A stretch of DNA of 64,000 nucleotides. Source: Helicobacter cinaedi CCUG 18818 = ATCC BAA-847 (lineage in GTDB: Bacteria > Campylobacterota > Campylobacteria > Campylobacterales > Helicobacteraceae). The position numbers and the translations under genes are program-made. Shown piece after piece: positions 1 through 8,647 of this stretch (its first letter is position 1; each line of letters starts with the position of its first letter). Under the pieces are notes generated by a model. That model saw only the letters and a list, made by a program, of their open reading frames with translations. It had not been told where the DNA came from and did no database searches. The stretch lies in NCBI RefSeq assembly GCF_000155475.1, contig NZ_DS990392.1, forward strand, positions 365,053-429,052, in the 5' to 3' direction.

Positions 1-1079
1 CTAGATAGACGCTTTACAAGGGCAAATCTCACAAAGAGCGAAATGATAAATACGATACTTGCACAACTTGCCAAGACGGACACAAGCATAGTGATTGTGA
101 TTTTTCTTAATGGTGCATAGACTGAAGTTTGCGGTGCAGAGACAAGCACACTCCAAAACGAGCCAGTATTACGCCACACTTCAAAGGTAGAAACTCCACC
201 GATTGCTTCTTTGCCGTGGCGATTTATGTATTCATATACACCACTTGTATGTGCAGCTTGAGCGTCTGTGATTTGTTGAAGTGATGGGTGAGTATTGACT
301 TCGGCAATCTTTTTACCAAATAGGCTAATATCATCACTTGCCGCATACACACCACCGGTTGAAAGGATTAAGATAAAGTCATTTTCATACACGCTATTTT
401 CTTTATTTAGCACGATTTGCTGGATAATCGTATCAAGGTTGATTGACATACCAAGCACACCGATGAGTTGATTCCCGCTAAAGAGTGGCACGACAGCATT
501 GACTGCGTGGAAGCTTTCACCCTCAAGGGTAATTTCAACAGGCACACCAAAGATAGAGCGTTTTTCTTGTATCGCATTTTGCACAGCTGAAAAATCAAGC
601 ACCTTAGATTCAGCATTAACACGATGGACACCGCCGATACGCGTAGGATCATCATCACGATAAATCATTAAATATCCACTTTTGCCGTTTTTGGAAACAA
701 AATCTTTTTGCAAACCATTGTGAGCGTAAGGCTCAAATAAAAATACATAGGCATATTTTGCCCAATTTGATGTATCTAGTAGGCTTGATACGCTTTCATC
801 AATCGTCTTGTTATCAAGCGTGATTCCAGCTTTAAGAAAGTTATTGATTACACCTTGTGTGTTTTCCAAAAGTGCAAAACTCTCATCAAAAATCGGGGCA
901 ATCTTGTTTGCGTGTCGCTGGGCGACATTATAGAGCATAGTTTTAGCTTCCTTATCAAGCGTGGAGCGAGATTGTGAGAAAATGACAAGTGCCATAATAC
1001 CAATACAGACTAAAACGACAATAGCAACAATAAGATTCATTTTAGTGCCAAATTTGAGTTTTCTTAATGATGTAAGCAT
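1..1079 (-). CDS. Methyl-accepting chemotaxis protein, N-terminal part (runs off the left edge)
   Basis: The reading frame is open from an ATG at 1079 down to base 1, giving about 359 residues; the HAMP and signalling domains lie outside the window. A strong GGAGGTC ribosome site precedes the ATG. The N-terminus has a short basic segment and a first membrane helix (about residues 12-32). A long periplasmic region follows with double-Cache features (FSGNQLIGVLGMSINLD, then TGGVYAASDD), and a second membrane helix starts near residue 325, close to the edge. This is the layout of a dCache-type chemoreceptor that binds a small ligand in the periplasm and signals to CheA/CheW. The ligand cannot be inferred. 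It lies downstream of htpG on the same strand but behind a hairpin, so it probably has its own promoter. Confidence 0.88.
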   Translation of the reverse strand, partial: MLTSLRKLKFGTKMNLIVAIVVLVCIGIMALVIFSQSRSTLDKEAKTMLYNVAQRHANKIAPIFDESFALLENTQGVINNFLKAGITLDNKTIDESVSSLLDTSNWAKYAYVFLFEPYAHNGLQKDFVSKNGKSGYLMIYRDDDPTRIGGVHRVNAESKVLDFSAVQNAIQEKRSIFGVPVEITLEGESFHAVNAVVPLFSGNQLIGVLGMSINLDTIIQQIVLNKENSVYENDFILILSTGGVYAASDDISLFGKKIAEVNTHPSLQQITDAQAAHTSGVYEYINRHGKEAIGGVSTFEVWRNTGSFWSVLVSAPQTSVYAPLRKITITMLVSVLASCASIVFIISLFVRFALVKRLS

Positions 1080-1344
1080 AATGACCTCCAACTTATTTCA
1101 AAAAAATGAGAAATAATTGCTGTATTCTAGTCAAGTTTATTGAAAGATAGATAAAATGTTTTTTTTGTTTGTGGGATTTTGTTACTAAAAGTAATCAGTG
1201 GCTACAAAATGTATATGGGGGAGTTTTGATTTAAAATTACACAGATTCTATTTTTGATATTTAGGATAATTGACAGCTTGGGCTTGTGAGCTAGATTCTA
1301 AATAAGACACGCAGAAAAAGCAAAAAAGTTTGATAAACAAGCCA

Positions 1345-1365
1345 CCAAAGCCTTAAAGGCTTTGG
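1345..1365 (-). terminator. Hairpin overlapping the htpG stop codon
   Basis: CCAAAGCCTT and AAGGCTTTGG form a perfect 10-bp stem around one A. The stem contains the TAA of htpG, and a T-rich run (CTTTTTTG) follows about 15 nt later on the minus strand. It is probably the htpG terminator, although the T-run is further from the stem than usual. Confidence 0.45.
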
Positions 1366-3224
1366 AGTAGAAGGGCGTGGAGTTCAGCATTGAAAGCTTT
1401 AGCATTTTCAAGGTTATTGCCTTCAAGCACCACTGCCGCACCAAAGAGTAAAGTAGCACTTTGTGCGATTTTTTCCGCATTTGCGGTTTTAAGCTTTTCA
1501 AAAAGTGGGTGAGTGATGTTAAGCTCTAAGATAGGCTTAGATTCGGGGAGTTTCTGCCCCATTTGTGCCATAAGATTTGCCATCATTGGATTGCTGTCTT
1601 CTTTAATCAGCGTGATTGGTGAATCGCCTAGTTGTGAGAGTTTGACTTCGCTGATTTGCTCTCCTAAGGTGTCCTTAAAGGCTTTTATCAGCGGCTCATA
1701 GGCTTTTTGTGTGGCTTCATCAATGCTCTGCTCCCCTAGCTCTTCTAAGGCTTCTTTGCTATTAATGCTTTTTAGCGGAGTTTTGTCATATTCGCCAATC
1801 ATCGGCATTACAACCGCGTCAATCTCATCGCTTAAAAGCAAGACATCAAAGCCCTTTTGTGCGTATTTTTCAAGCAGTGGTGCATTTTTAATCGCTTCTT
1901 TATTTTCGCCTAGCATATAGTAAATGCTCTTTTGCTCACTACTCATTGCTTCTTTATAGGCTTTAAGCGAGATAGATTCAGCCTTTACACTCTCAAACCG
2001 CAGAAGTTCTAGAATCTTGTCCTTATTCTCATAGTCACCATACAAGCCTTCTTTCAGCACTTTACCAAACTGCTCGTAAAATTTCTTATACTCTTCTTCG
2101 TTTTTTGCGATATTAGCAATCTCGCCTAAAATCTTCTTTGTGGAGGCGGATTTGATATTAGCTAGAATCTTATTTTGCTGTAAAATCTCGCGGCTCACAT
2201 TCAAAGGCAGGTCTTCACTATCAATTACCCCACGCACGAAGCGTAAATATGGCGGTAATAGCTCCTTGTCATCATCAGTGATAAATACCCGCTTGACATA
2301 GAGCTTCACACCTGATTGATAATCCACGCGGAATAAGTCAAATGGAGCTTTGCTAGGGATGTAAAAAAGTGTGGTGTATTCTAAATTGCCTTCAACCTTT
2401 GTGTGAATCCACCGCATAGGCTCATTATTATCGTGTGAGAGTGTGGCGTAAAACTCTTTGTAATCTTTATCTTTAAGCTTGGATTTTGGAATCTTCCATA
2501 GGGCTTTAGCGGTGTTGATTTGGGATTGCTTGTTTTCTTTGCTCTCTTTTGTAGAATCTCCTTTTTTAGAATCTTCTGCGTTTTCACTCTTGGTCTCTGT
2601 GTAATGGAGATAAATAGGGAATGCGATATGCTGGGAATATTTATGGATAATGTTTTCAATCTCCCAACGAGACGCAAAGTGTGCATCTTCATCTCGCAAA
2701 TACAGCGTGATTTGCGTACCTTGAGATTCTTTAATACACTCGCCAATCTCATATTCGCCCTTGCCTTCACTTACCCACGCATAGGCTTTTTCTTCACCTG
2801 CTTTCTTGCTTTGCACCACGACACGATGTGCTACCATAAATGCTGAGTAAAAGCCTACGCCAAACTGCCCAATAAGTGCTGAATCTTTCTTTTTATCCCC
2901 GCTCAGTTGGCTAAGGAAGCTCTTTGTGCCAGACTTTGCGATAATGCCTAAATGTTCTTTCATATCAGATTCACTCATACCAATGCCATTGTCCTCTATG
3001 GTGAGTGTTTTTTTCTGCTCATCAAAGGATATGTCAATGCGTGGCTCAAAGCTTAGGGATTTGAGATTATCCTGTGTGAGCGTGAGATATGAGAGCTTAT
3101 CAAGTGCGTCAGATGCGTTACTTACAAGCTCTCGCAAGAATATCTCTTTATTGGAATACAAGGAATGTATCATTAGGTCTAAAAGTTGTGTAATTTCTGT
3201 TTGAAATTGATGTTTTGTTGCCAT
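1353..3224 (-). CDS. htpG: Molecular chaperone HtpG (Hsp90)
   Basis: This 623-residue protein has the usual length of bacterial Hsp90, a cytosolic ATP-driven dimeric chaperone. The N-terminal GHKL ATPase motifs are clear: EIFLRELVSNASDA, then IEDNGIGM, then GTKSF and GQFGVGFYSAF. The middle domain contains RGVIDSEDLPLNVSRE, the typical Hsp90 catalytic-loop region, and the C-terminal dimerisation domain is present. An acidic/lysine linker around residues 210-240 separates the first two domains. The ATG at 3224 follows an AAGGAG site. A GCTATGAT -10 element lies about 33 nt upstream. I see no clear HrcA or HspR operator, so heat control cannot be read from the sequence. Confidence 0.97.
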   Translation of the reverse strand: MATKHQFQTEITQLLDLMIHSLYSNKEIFLRELVSNASDALDKLSYLTLTQDNLKSLSFEPRIDISFDEQKKTLTIEDNGIGMSESDMKEHLGIIAKSGTKSFLSQLSGDKKKDSALIGQFGVGFYSAFMVAHRVVVQSKKAGEEKAYAWVSEGKGEYEIGECIKESQGTQITLYLRDEDAHFASRWEIENIIHKYSQHIAFPIYLHYTETKSENAEDSKKGDSTKESKENKQSQINTAKALWKIPKSKLKDKDYKEFYATLSHDNNEPMRWIHTKVEGNLEYTTLFYIPSKAPFDLFRVDYQSGVKLYVKRVFITDDDKELLPPYLRFVRGVIDSEDLPLNVSREILQQNKILANIKSASTKKILGEIANIAKNEEEYKKFYEQFGKVLKEGLYGDYENKDKILELLRFESVKAESISLKAYKEAMSSEQKSIYYMLGENKEAIKNAPLLEKYAQKGFDVLLLSDEIDAVVMPMIGEYDKTPLKSINSKEALEELGEQSIDEATQKAYEPLIKAFKDTLGEQISEVKLSQLGDSPITLIKEDSNPMMANLMAQMGQKLPESKPILELNITHPLFEKLKTANAEKIAQSATLLFGAAVVLEGNNLENAKAFNAELHALLLQSL

Positions 3225-3256
3225 TTTTTCTCCTTAAAATTCAAATTGAAGTGGCA

Positions 3257-3262
3257 ATCATA
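3257..3262 (-). promoter_or_regulatory. -10 element of htpG
   Basis: On the minus strand this reads GCTATGAT, the extended -10 form seen before several genes of this window, and it lies about 33 nt before the htpG ATG. There is no convincing -35, as is usual for the Helicobacter housekeeping sigma factor. Confidence 0.45.
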
Positions 3263-3470
3263 GCAGAAAATATTAAATTATGTGTAAAGTTTATAATGAT
3301 TCTATAAACTTTAATGAGTGAGTTTATATAATAAAAACTAAGTTTTTTGTATGATATTTGGAATAACAAAGCAAGATTCTAAGAATATTTATTATACAAG
3401 TTATACAGGCCGAGTTGTAAGTAATGACAAGCTAGAATCTTGGGATTTTTAGCGTTGGGATTGAAGGGTG

Positions 3471-3494
3471 GATTCTATAAAATTTTATAGAATC
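3471..3494. repeat. Perfect 24-bp palindrome upstream of the patatin gene
   Basis: GATTCTATAAAA is followed directly by its reverse complement TTTTATAGAATC. It ends 49 nt before the patatin start. It could be an operator or an AT-rich cruciform; no T-run marks it as a terminator. Confidence 0.6.
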
Positions 3495-3543
3495 TATGGT
3501 GAGATTCTAAGACAAACATAATAAAAAAACATAAAGGAAAAAA

Positions 3544-4803
3544 GTGAAAGTAGCTATTGTGCTAGGTGGTGGAGGCTCTAAGGGGGCGTATCAAATTGGA
3601 GCGTGGAGGGCATTAAGGGAGCTTGGTATAAAGTATGATATGGTTACAGGCACAAGCATTGGGGCTTTGAATGGAGCATTAATGGTGCTTGGCGATTATG
3701 AAAAGGCGTTGGAGTTATGGCGTGAGATAGATATAGATAAGGTGGTGCTAAATGGGCTAAATCTCCGCACAGATTTGCAATATTATTATGAAAATAGTGA
3801 GAAACTTCTGCCCTTTATCAAAAGCTACAAGGATAATAAGGGTATGGATATCACTCCGCTTAAAAAGATTATTCAAAAATGCGTTGATGAGCGGTTTTTT
3901 AGCTCTAGCGTGGATTATGCGTTAATGAGTGTAAGATTCCCTAGCTTTGTGCCTGTAAAAAAATATAAAAATGAGCTTTCAATGGAGAATCTCGCTTCGT
4001 GGATTTTGGCTTCAGCCTCGTGTTTTCCGGCTTTTCCGGTATGTGAGATTGATGGATGGGGCTACATAGATGGGGGATATTATGACAATCTCCCTATTAG
4101 TCTTGCTTTTGAGCTAGGTGCAGAGCAGGTTATCGCCATAGCGTTAAATCCAGAATCTCACCCCTTTAGTCATCATCCGCTTGTGAAAAATATTTACCCC
4201 CTTAAGCCCCTTGGCGGTATGCTTGATTTTGACAAAATGAGTATTGAAGAGAACTTGGAGCTTGGCTATTTTGACACGCTCAAGGCTTTTGGTAAGTTGC
4301 AGGGCTTTACATACAGCTTTTATCCTAACACTAAAGATATGCCACAATATCTTATGGCGATGAGTAGGGCATTAAGCATTGTAATGCAAAAAGAATTACA
4401 CAATACAAAGGAATTGCCTTTTGCTTTGCATAAAGCTTTGGAATTTATTATGCCTTTAGAATCTAAGCGGATTTTAGAGCTTTTATCTCATAATGAAATG
4501 ATGAGTGTGAATCTAGGCGAGATTCACAATGAAAAATCTCAAATGATTTTTAATCAATCAAAACTTGCTGCTATGGTGCTTTGCCTTGTAGAGCTGATGA
4601 TGGGGCAGTATGACTATGAGCGTAAAAGGATATATCATCTTAATGAGATAATAGATGAGCTTAAGGCTAAAAATACGCAAAGGCAGGAAAAGACGGAGTT
4701 TTTTCAGGCTTTGAATCTGCCAAATGTTTATCAAAGTGATAAAAAGATTATATGGGCGTTTTTTCATCTCTTTTGCTTTGAACTGCAAGGTGGCGGAGTG
4801 TGA
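3544..4803 (+). CDS. Patatin-like phospholipase
   Basis: This 419-residue protein is predicted to be a Ser-Asp dyad lipid acyl hydrolase. The oxyanion loop GGGGSKG is at residues 8-14, the nucleophile elbow GTSIG places Ser38, and the catalytic Asp is D176 in IDGGYYDNLP. The patatin fold fills about the first 260 residues. The remaining 160 are helical and charged, with no domain I recognise. No signal peptide is visible, so it is cytosolic or secreted by another route. Translation starts at GTG 3544, five bases after AAGGA. Its stop overlaps the GTG start of the radical SAM gene by four bases, which suggests translational coupling. The substrate is unknown. Confidence 0.9.
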   Translation: MKVAIVLGGGGSKGAYQIGAWRALRELGIKYDMVTGTSIGALNGALMVLGDYEKALELWREIDIDKVVLNGLNLRTDLQYYYENSEKLLPFIKSYKDNKGMDITPLKKIIQKCVDERFFSSSVDYALMSVRFPSFVPVKKYKNELSMENLASWILASASCFPAFPVCEIDGWGYIDGGYYDNLPISLAFELGAEQVIAIALNPESHPFSHHPLVKNIYPLKPLGGMLDFDKMSIEENLELGYFDTLKAFGKLQGFTYSFYPNTKDMPQYLMAMSRALSIVMQKELHNTKELPFALHKALEFIMPLESKRILELLSHNEMMSVNLGEIHNEKSQMIFNQSKLAAMVLCLVELMMGQYDYERKRIYHLNEIIDELKAKNTQRQEKTEFFQALNLPNVYQSDKKIIWAFFHLFCFELQGGGV

Positions 4804-5768
4804 GGGAAAGTCTATGTGAGGGTGGATTCAATCCGCAGTTTCAAGCAAAATTTACGCCACAATGCAAACCAGAATCTAAGCTAAAATTTGAAAAGATTTA
4901 TATTGAAATAAGCGATTATTGTGGGCTGAAGTGTGGATTTTGCCCGAGTGCAAATATTGAGCAAAGACGCGGAGCTATGGATTTAGAGCTGTTTGAAAAG
5001 ATATGTTATGAGATTCAGTCTCACACAAAGCGGGTGTGTTTGCATATTTTGGGCGATCCTTTGGGGGTAAAAGATTTTATCTCTTATGTTGAGATATTGA
5101 AAAAATATCATTTGGCAGTGGAGCTTGTTACCACAGGGCTTTTTTTGCAAGAGTGGCATTTTGAGCTACTCACACAAAAGCCTTTTGTGCAGGTGGCGTT
5201 TTCTTTAAGTGCGTTTTTGGCAAATGAGAATCTTTTGAAAAAGCGACATTTGGAGCAGATTCTAAAATTTTGTGCGTTTAATCTCTCTCAAAATTCGCCC
5301 ATTTTTGTGAATCTGCGTCTGCATAGTGATGATATTTTTGCTGATAGTGTGAAGTTTAGGGTGTTGTGTGGCTTTGTGGCTAGATTTTTTGGGCTAGATT
5401 CTAATGTATTTATGGAAAGTCTTAAAAAAGGGCGAGTAAGGCTTGGGGCAAAGGTATTTGCTAATCCTAAAACTTCATTTGAATGGGAGCAAAGTGGCGG
5501 GGTGAAAACTTATCGGCTAAAAGCTCAAAAAAGTAATATAAAAGTGTTTTGCTATGGGGCGATAAAGCAGTTTGGAATCTTAAGTAATGGCAATGTGGTG
5601 CCTTGCTGTATTGATCATGGTGGGAAGACGAGCTTTGGCAATGTGAGAGAGCAGGGCATAAGGGAGATTTTACAAAGTAAAAAGTTTGTGGATTTTGCTT
5701 TGGCATTAAAGCGTGGAAAAGCCCCTTGCGAGCTATGTGAAAAATGCGGTTATAGGCTTATTTTGTGA
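4800..5768 (+). CDS. Radical SAM protein with C-terminal SPASM-like cysteines
   Basis: The 322-residue protein carries the radical SAM 4Fe-4S motif CxxxCxxC at C41, C45 and C48 (DYCGLKCGFCPSAN). Near the C-terminus are SPASM-type cysteines in VVPCCIDHG and CELCEKCGY, which would bind auxiliary clusters. This architecture is known from peptide-modifying and carbohydrate-modifying SAM enzymes. The GTG start overlaps the patatin stop; no ATG precedes the conserved core, so GTG is the most economical choice. Coupling to a phospholipase gene is unusual. No short precursor peptide was seen nearby. The substrate is not inferable. Confidence 0.85.
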   Translation: MRESLCEGGFNPQFQAKFTPQCKPESKLKFEKIYIEISDYCGLKCGFCPSANIEQRRGAMDLELFEKICYEIQSHTKRVCLHILGDPLGVKDFISYVEILKKYHLAVELVTTGLFLQEWHFELLTQKPFVQVAFSLSAFLANENLLKKRHLEQILKFCAFNLSQNSPIFVNLRLHSDDIFADSVKFRVLCGFVARFFGLDSNVFMESLKKGRVRLGAKVFANPKTSFEWEQSGGVKTYRLKAQKSNIKVFCYGAIKQFGILSNGNVVPCCIDHGGKTSFGNVREQGIREILQSKKFVDFALALKRGKAPCELCEKCGYRLIL

Positions 5769-5862
5769 GATAAATAAAAGTGGAATTATTTTTGCTGACA
5801 ATCCTTTAAAAAAGTAAAGCTTCATCTCTAAAAGGACTTAGGGATTTGATTAAAGGGATTTT

Positions 5863-6999
5863 ATGAAAAGAATACTAGCAGTTTTGCTGTGCGTATGTGG
5901 ATTCTATGAAGTAGCAAATGCAAATAATATCGCACAATTGCTTTTAACTGGGCGTCCAAGCGGACATATGGGCGTGTATTATCAAGGTATGACAGGTGGT
6001 GCACCAAGTTTCGCTGATGCCAATGTGTCTTTAGCCTATCAAACCCAACGCTTTCAAGGTGTGGCACTTGGTGGCTCTATGTGGGCTGCAACAAAGCTAT
6101 ATCAAGCACACGGCGGAGACTTTTCGCAAGTGAAAGATAATTTTGTTCTCACAGAGCTTTATGCAAGTTTTGTGAATCCCAATCGCTTAAGTGTGTATGC
6201 AGGGAGATTCCAAACTAATAGCGAGTGGATTAAGCATTATACACAAGGTGTGTCAGCGACTTATGAAGATATAGAAAATTTAAAGCTTGATTTTATCTGG
6301 GCATATAAAAATGCATATGTAACAAATTATAGAATGGATAATTTTTCAAATCCATTTGGTAGTGTGGGTGCGTTGTATCTAGGGGCAACTATCACACTTC
6401 CCGAATCTCCTTTGCAAATTACCCCATATATTTATGCTGCTCCTAATGATTTTACCGCCTTTGGTGCAAAAGTGCTTGTGGCTGTGCCTGTAAATACTGC
6501 ACTTTTATATGGGAAAATGCACTTTTTGTCTTTTAGTGCTAGGAATGATAAAATCATTGACCATTCAAGCACAAAAGGCGATGGAGGATTTGTATGGCTT
6601 GAGGGTGGAGCAAAGTGGCTGGGTATGAATGTTGGAGGTGGTGTTCTCTCTGTGGCTGAAAATGGAGCTAGGGGGATTGATTCGTTTGGGCAGAGTAGCT
6701 ATTTTGAAAGGCGAGAAGGGCTTTTTTACAATAATGCCACATCACTTTATGGATTCTTAGAATATGACTTAAGGCAATATGTGCAGCTTGATGCAGCTAT
6801 TAGGCATACAACCATAGGAAGCAAAAACATATTTAACTGGGAGATTGGACTTGTCTCTGAACCTCAACACAATATCAAGTTGGGTGCAAAGATTATAGGA
6901 ATGATAAATAATGCCGATTTTACGCTCGATAATTCAATTTTTGCCAATGATGGTAGGAATTATCTACTAACTCGTGTCTTTGCACAAGTTAGTTTTTAA
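5863..6999 (+). CDS. Outer-membrane beta-barrel protein, first of a tandem pair
   Basis: The 378-residue protein starts with a clear signal peptide ending in ANA (cleavage about residue 21). The mature part is glycine- and aromatic-rich with alternating amphipathic strands and ends in VSF, the terminal phenylalanine typical of barrels inserted by BAM. Its mature N-terminus (SGHMGVYYQGMTGG) matches the start of the next gene (FGHLGAFYHQGFGG), so the two are paralogues. A porin or small-solute channel of the Campylobacterota type is likely, but I cannot assign a named family. Confidence 0.78.
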   Translation: MKRILAVLLCVCGFYEVANANNIAQLLLTGRPSGHMGVYYQGMTGGAPSFADANVSLAYQTQRFQGVALGGSMWAATKLYQAHGGDFSQVKDNFVLTELYASFVNPNRLSVYAGRFQTNSEWIKHYTQGVSATYEDIENLKLDFIWAYKNAYVTNYRMDNFSNPFGSVGALYLGATITLPESPLQITPYIYAAPNDFTAFGAKVLVAVPVNTALLYGKMHFLSFSARNDKIIDHSSTKGDGGFVWLEGGAKWLGMNVGGGVLSVAENGARGIDSFGQSSYFERREGLFYNNATSLYGFLEYDLRQYVQLDAAIRHTTIGSKNIFNWEIGLVSEPQHNIKLGAKIIGMINNADFTLDNSIFANDGRNYLLTRVFAQVSF

Positions 7000-7018
7000 A
7001 TCTTTTTAAGGAGTTTGT

Positions 7019-8296
7019 ATGAAAAAAGTATATGTCTCACTTGCTTTAGTCTCTGCTATGGCGGTTGGTGCAAATGCGGTAGAGGTGAATCCTTTTGGGC
7101 ATTTAGGAGCATTTTATCATCAAGGGTTTGGTGGTTTAGGCACATTGAATGATAAAGGCAAGGAAGTGCAAAAAGCCTATGGAAATGTTTCTGCACGCGT
7201 AGGGATTGAGCTAGGCTTGGGCAAAAATGTAAGCATTGGTCTTGGTGGCTGGGGTGCTTACCCATTCTATGATATTTCACAAAATGATTTTATCACTAAA
7301 AGTGCATTCCCAAATTATGCTGATGTGTCTGATGCGTATTTTAGATATGATGGCGGGAGATTAAGCTTTGTGCTTGGACGCTTTGATATAGGGCAGTTTT
7401 TCCTAGGCGTTGATGGTAAAAACTATACGGGTGTAGATTGGATCTATGGCAATGTGCAAGGTGGTGCGTTAAATGTAGATGGTGGGGCTATAAGTTTATG
7501 GGCATATTGGAGAAACTCTCAGCTTGGAGCAGGACAGGCTTATAACAGAATGGGCTATGAGCTTTCAAGCTTTGATACTTATCAACACCAAAAAGGTAAG
7601 AAAGGTGAGCTTGTAAGTGGTGGTGTGGATATCAAATTTGGTGAAATGTTTAAAGTTTCTCCATTTGTGAGCTATCTTACAGATACAAATACGAGTGTAG
7701 ATTATAGTAAAAATACAAAAGGCGTTGATGATATATTGAATGCAGGTGCAAAAGCACAGCTTGATCTTGGCTCTGGAAATGTGCAGTCAAAGACGACTTT
7801 GCGTGCTGTGTATAGTATGACTAATCTTACAGGGAAAGCAGATACCGCAAGTGGTATGACTTTTTGGATTGATGAAGAGTTGCGTTTAAATGAGTGGCTT
7901 AAGCTTGGTGCAGGATATGTCTCAAATGACAAGGATTCATATATTCTTAATTATGGTGATAGAGCAAGATTCTATGGTTATCGTGGCGGTATGAGTGGAG
8001 CTGGAGTAGGTGCTTCACTTGGTTATGGTGATACTTGGTATATCTTCGGTGGTATTGAATCTAAACGAGTAGCCCTTGATGTGCTTTACTCTGGTGGTGA
8101 TTATGAGGAAATCTCTGCAGTTGGTTCACTCACGCTTTGGCAAGGAAGTGATAAGATGTATTTCAAAGTCGGTGCTGGATATGTTGGGACAGGCAAACAA
8201 GCTAGCACAGATTCAACAGCCGAAAATGCTATAATCGGCTCTTGGAATGGCAAATGGCAAAACTCTGCACTTGCATTTGCTAAATTTGGATTCTAA
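7019..8296 (+). CDS. Outer-membrane beta-barrel protein, second of a tandem pair
   Basis: The 425-residue protein has a signal peptide ending in GANA (cleavage about residue 20), many beta-strand repeats, and the C-terminal residues KFGF expected of an outer-membrane barrel. It begins 19 nt after the previous gene with an AAGGAG ribosome site and is followed directly by a strong terminator, so the pair forms one transcript. Similarity to the upstream gene is clearest in the first 110 residues (for example LSVYAGRF against LSFVLGRF). A porin function is inferred; the solute is unknown. Confidence 0.78.
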   Translation: MKKVYVSLALVSAMAVGANAVEVNPFGHLGAFYHQGFGGLGTLNDKGKEVQKAYGNVSARVGIELGLGKNVSIGLGGWGAYPFYDISQNDFITKSAFPNYADVSDAYFRYDGGRLSFVLGRFDIGQFFLGVDGKNYTGVDWIYGNVQGGALNVDGGAISLWAYWRNSQLGAGQAYNRMGYELSSFDTYQHQKGKKGELVSGGVDIKFGEMFKVSPFVSYLTDTNTSVDYSKNTKGVDDILNAGAKAQLDLGSGNVQSKTTLRAVYSMTNLTGKADTASGMTFWIDEELRLNEWLKLGAGYVSNDKDSYILNYGDRARFYGYRGGMSGAGVGASLGYGDTWYIFGGIESKRVALDVLYSGGDYEEISAVGSLTLWQGSDKMYFKVGAGYVGTGKQASTDSTAENAIIGSWNGKWQNSALAFAKFGF

Positions 8297-8335
8297 GAAT
8301 CCTTACAAGGCTAGGCTTCTAGCCTTGTAGTTTTA
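8288..8335 (+). terminator. Strong intrinsic terminator after the outer-membrane protein pair
   Basis: ACAAGGCTAG (8305-8314) pairs perfectly with CTAGCCTTGT (8319-8328) around a GCTT loop, extended by a T-A pair and followed by AGTTTTAT. A smaller palindrome GGATTCT-A-AGAATCC (8288-8302) covers the stop codon just before it. Confidence 0.85.
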
Positions 8336-8393
8336 TATACACACCACTTTATAAAATTTACTCTATTAAAGCAGGAATTAAAACATTTTTTGC

Positions 8394-8399
8394 TACAAT
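8394..8399 (+). promoter_or_regulatory. -10 element of the rpmE operon
   Basis: TGCTACAAT follows an AT-rich stretch and lies 41 nt before the rpmE start, the usual Helicobacter promoter form. Confidence 0.6.
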
Positions 8400-8439
8400 C
8401 CCCAACTTTTTTACATCAACACAAAACAAAGGACATAGA

Positions 8440-8643
8440 ATGAAAAAAGGAATCCACCCAGAATACATCCCTTGTAAGGTAACCTGCGTAACAAGCGGAA
8501 AGCAAATTGAGGTTTTAAGCAATAAGAGTGAGCTACGCATTGATATTTCAAGCTTTTGCCACCCATTCTACACAGGAAGTGATAAAATCACTGACATCAC
8601 TGGACGCGTTGAGAAATTCCGCCAAAAATATAATATGAAATAA
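8440..8643 (+). CDS. rpmE: 50S ribosomal protein L31
   Basis: The 67-residue protein has the normal L31 length and the conserved MKKGIHPEY start and FCHPFYTG motif. Three of the cysteines of the zinc-containing form are seen (CKVTC and FCHPF). It sits on the large ribosomal subunit at the subunit interface. It is followed after four bases by rsmI, the gene order known from H. pylori. The ATG has an AAAGGA site. Confidence 0.97.
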   Translation: MKKGIHPEYIPCKVTCVTSGKQIEVLSNKSELRIDISSFCHPFYTGSDKITDITGRVEKFRQKYNMK

Positions 8644-8647
8644 ATCT

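Larger units (their letters stand above)
3225..3543. other. Divergent intergenic region between htpG and the patatin gene
   Basis: The 319 bases without a gene hold the htpG promoter at the left and, near the right end, a perfect 24-bp AT-rich palindrome followed by the ribosome site of the patatin gene. The middle is AT-rich with no ORF or RNA that I recognise. Confidence 0.6.

Noticed and set aside
2381-2770. Long open frames antisense to htpG
   Set aside because: They follow the codon pattern of the sense gene and have no start signals; shadows of htpG.
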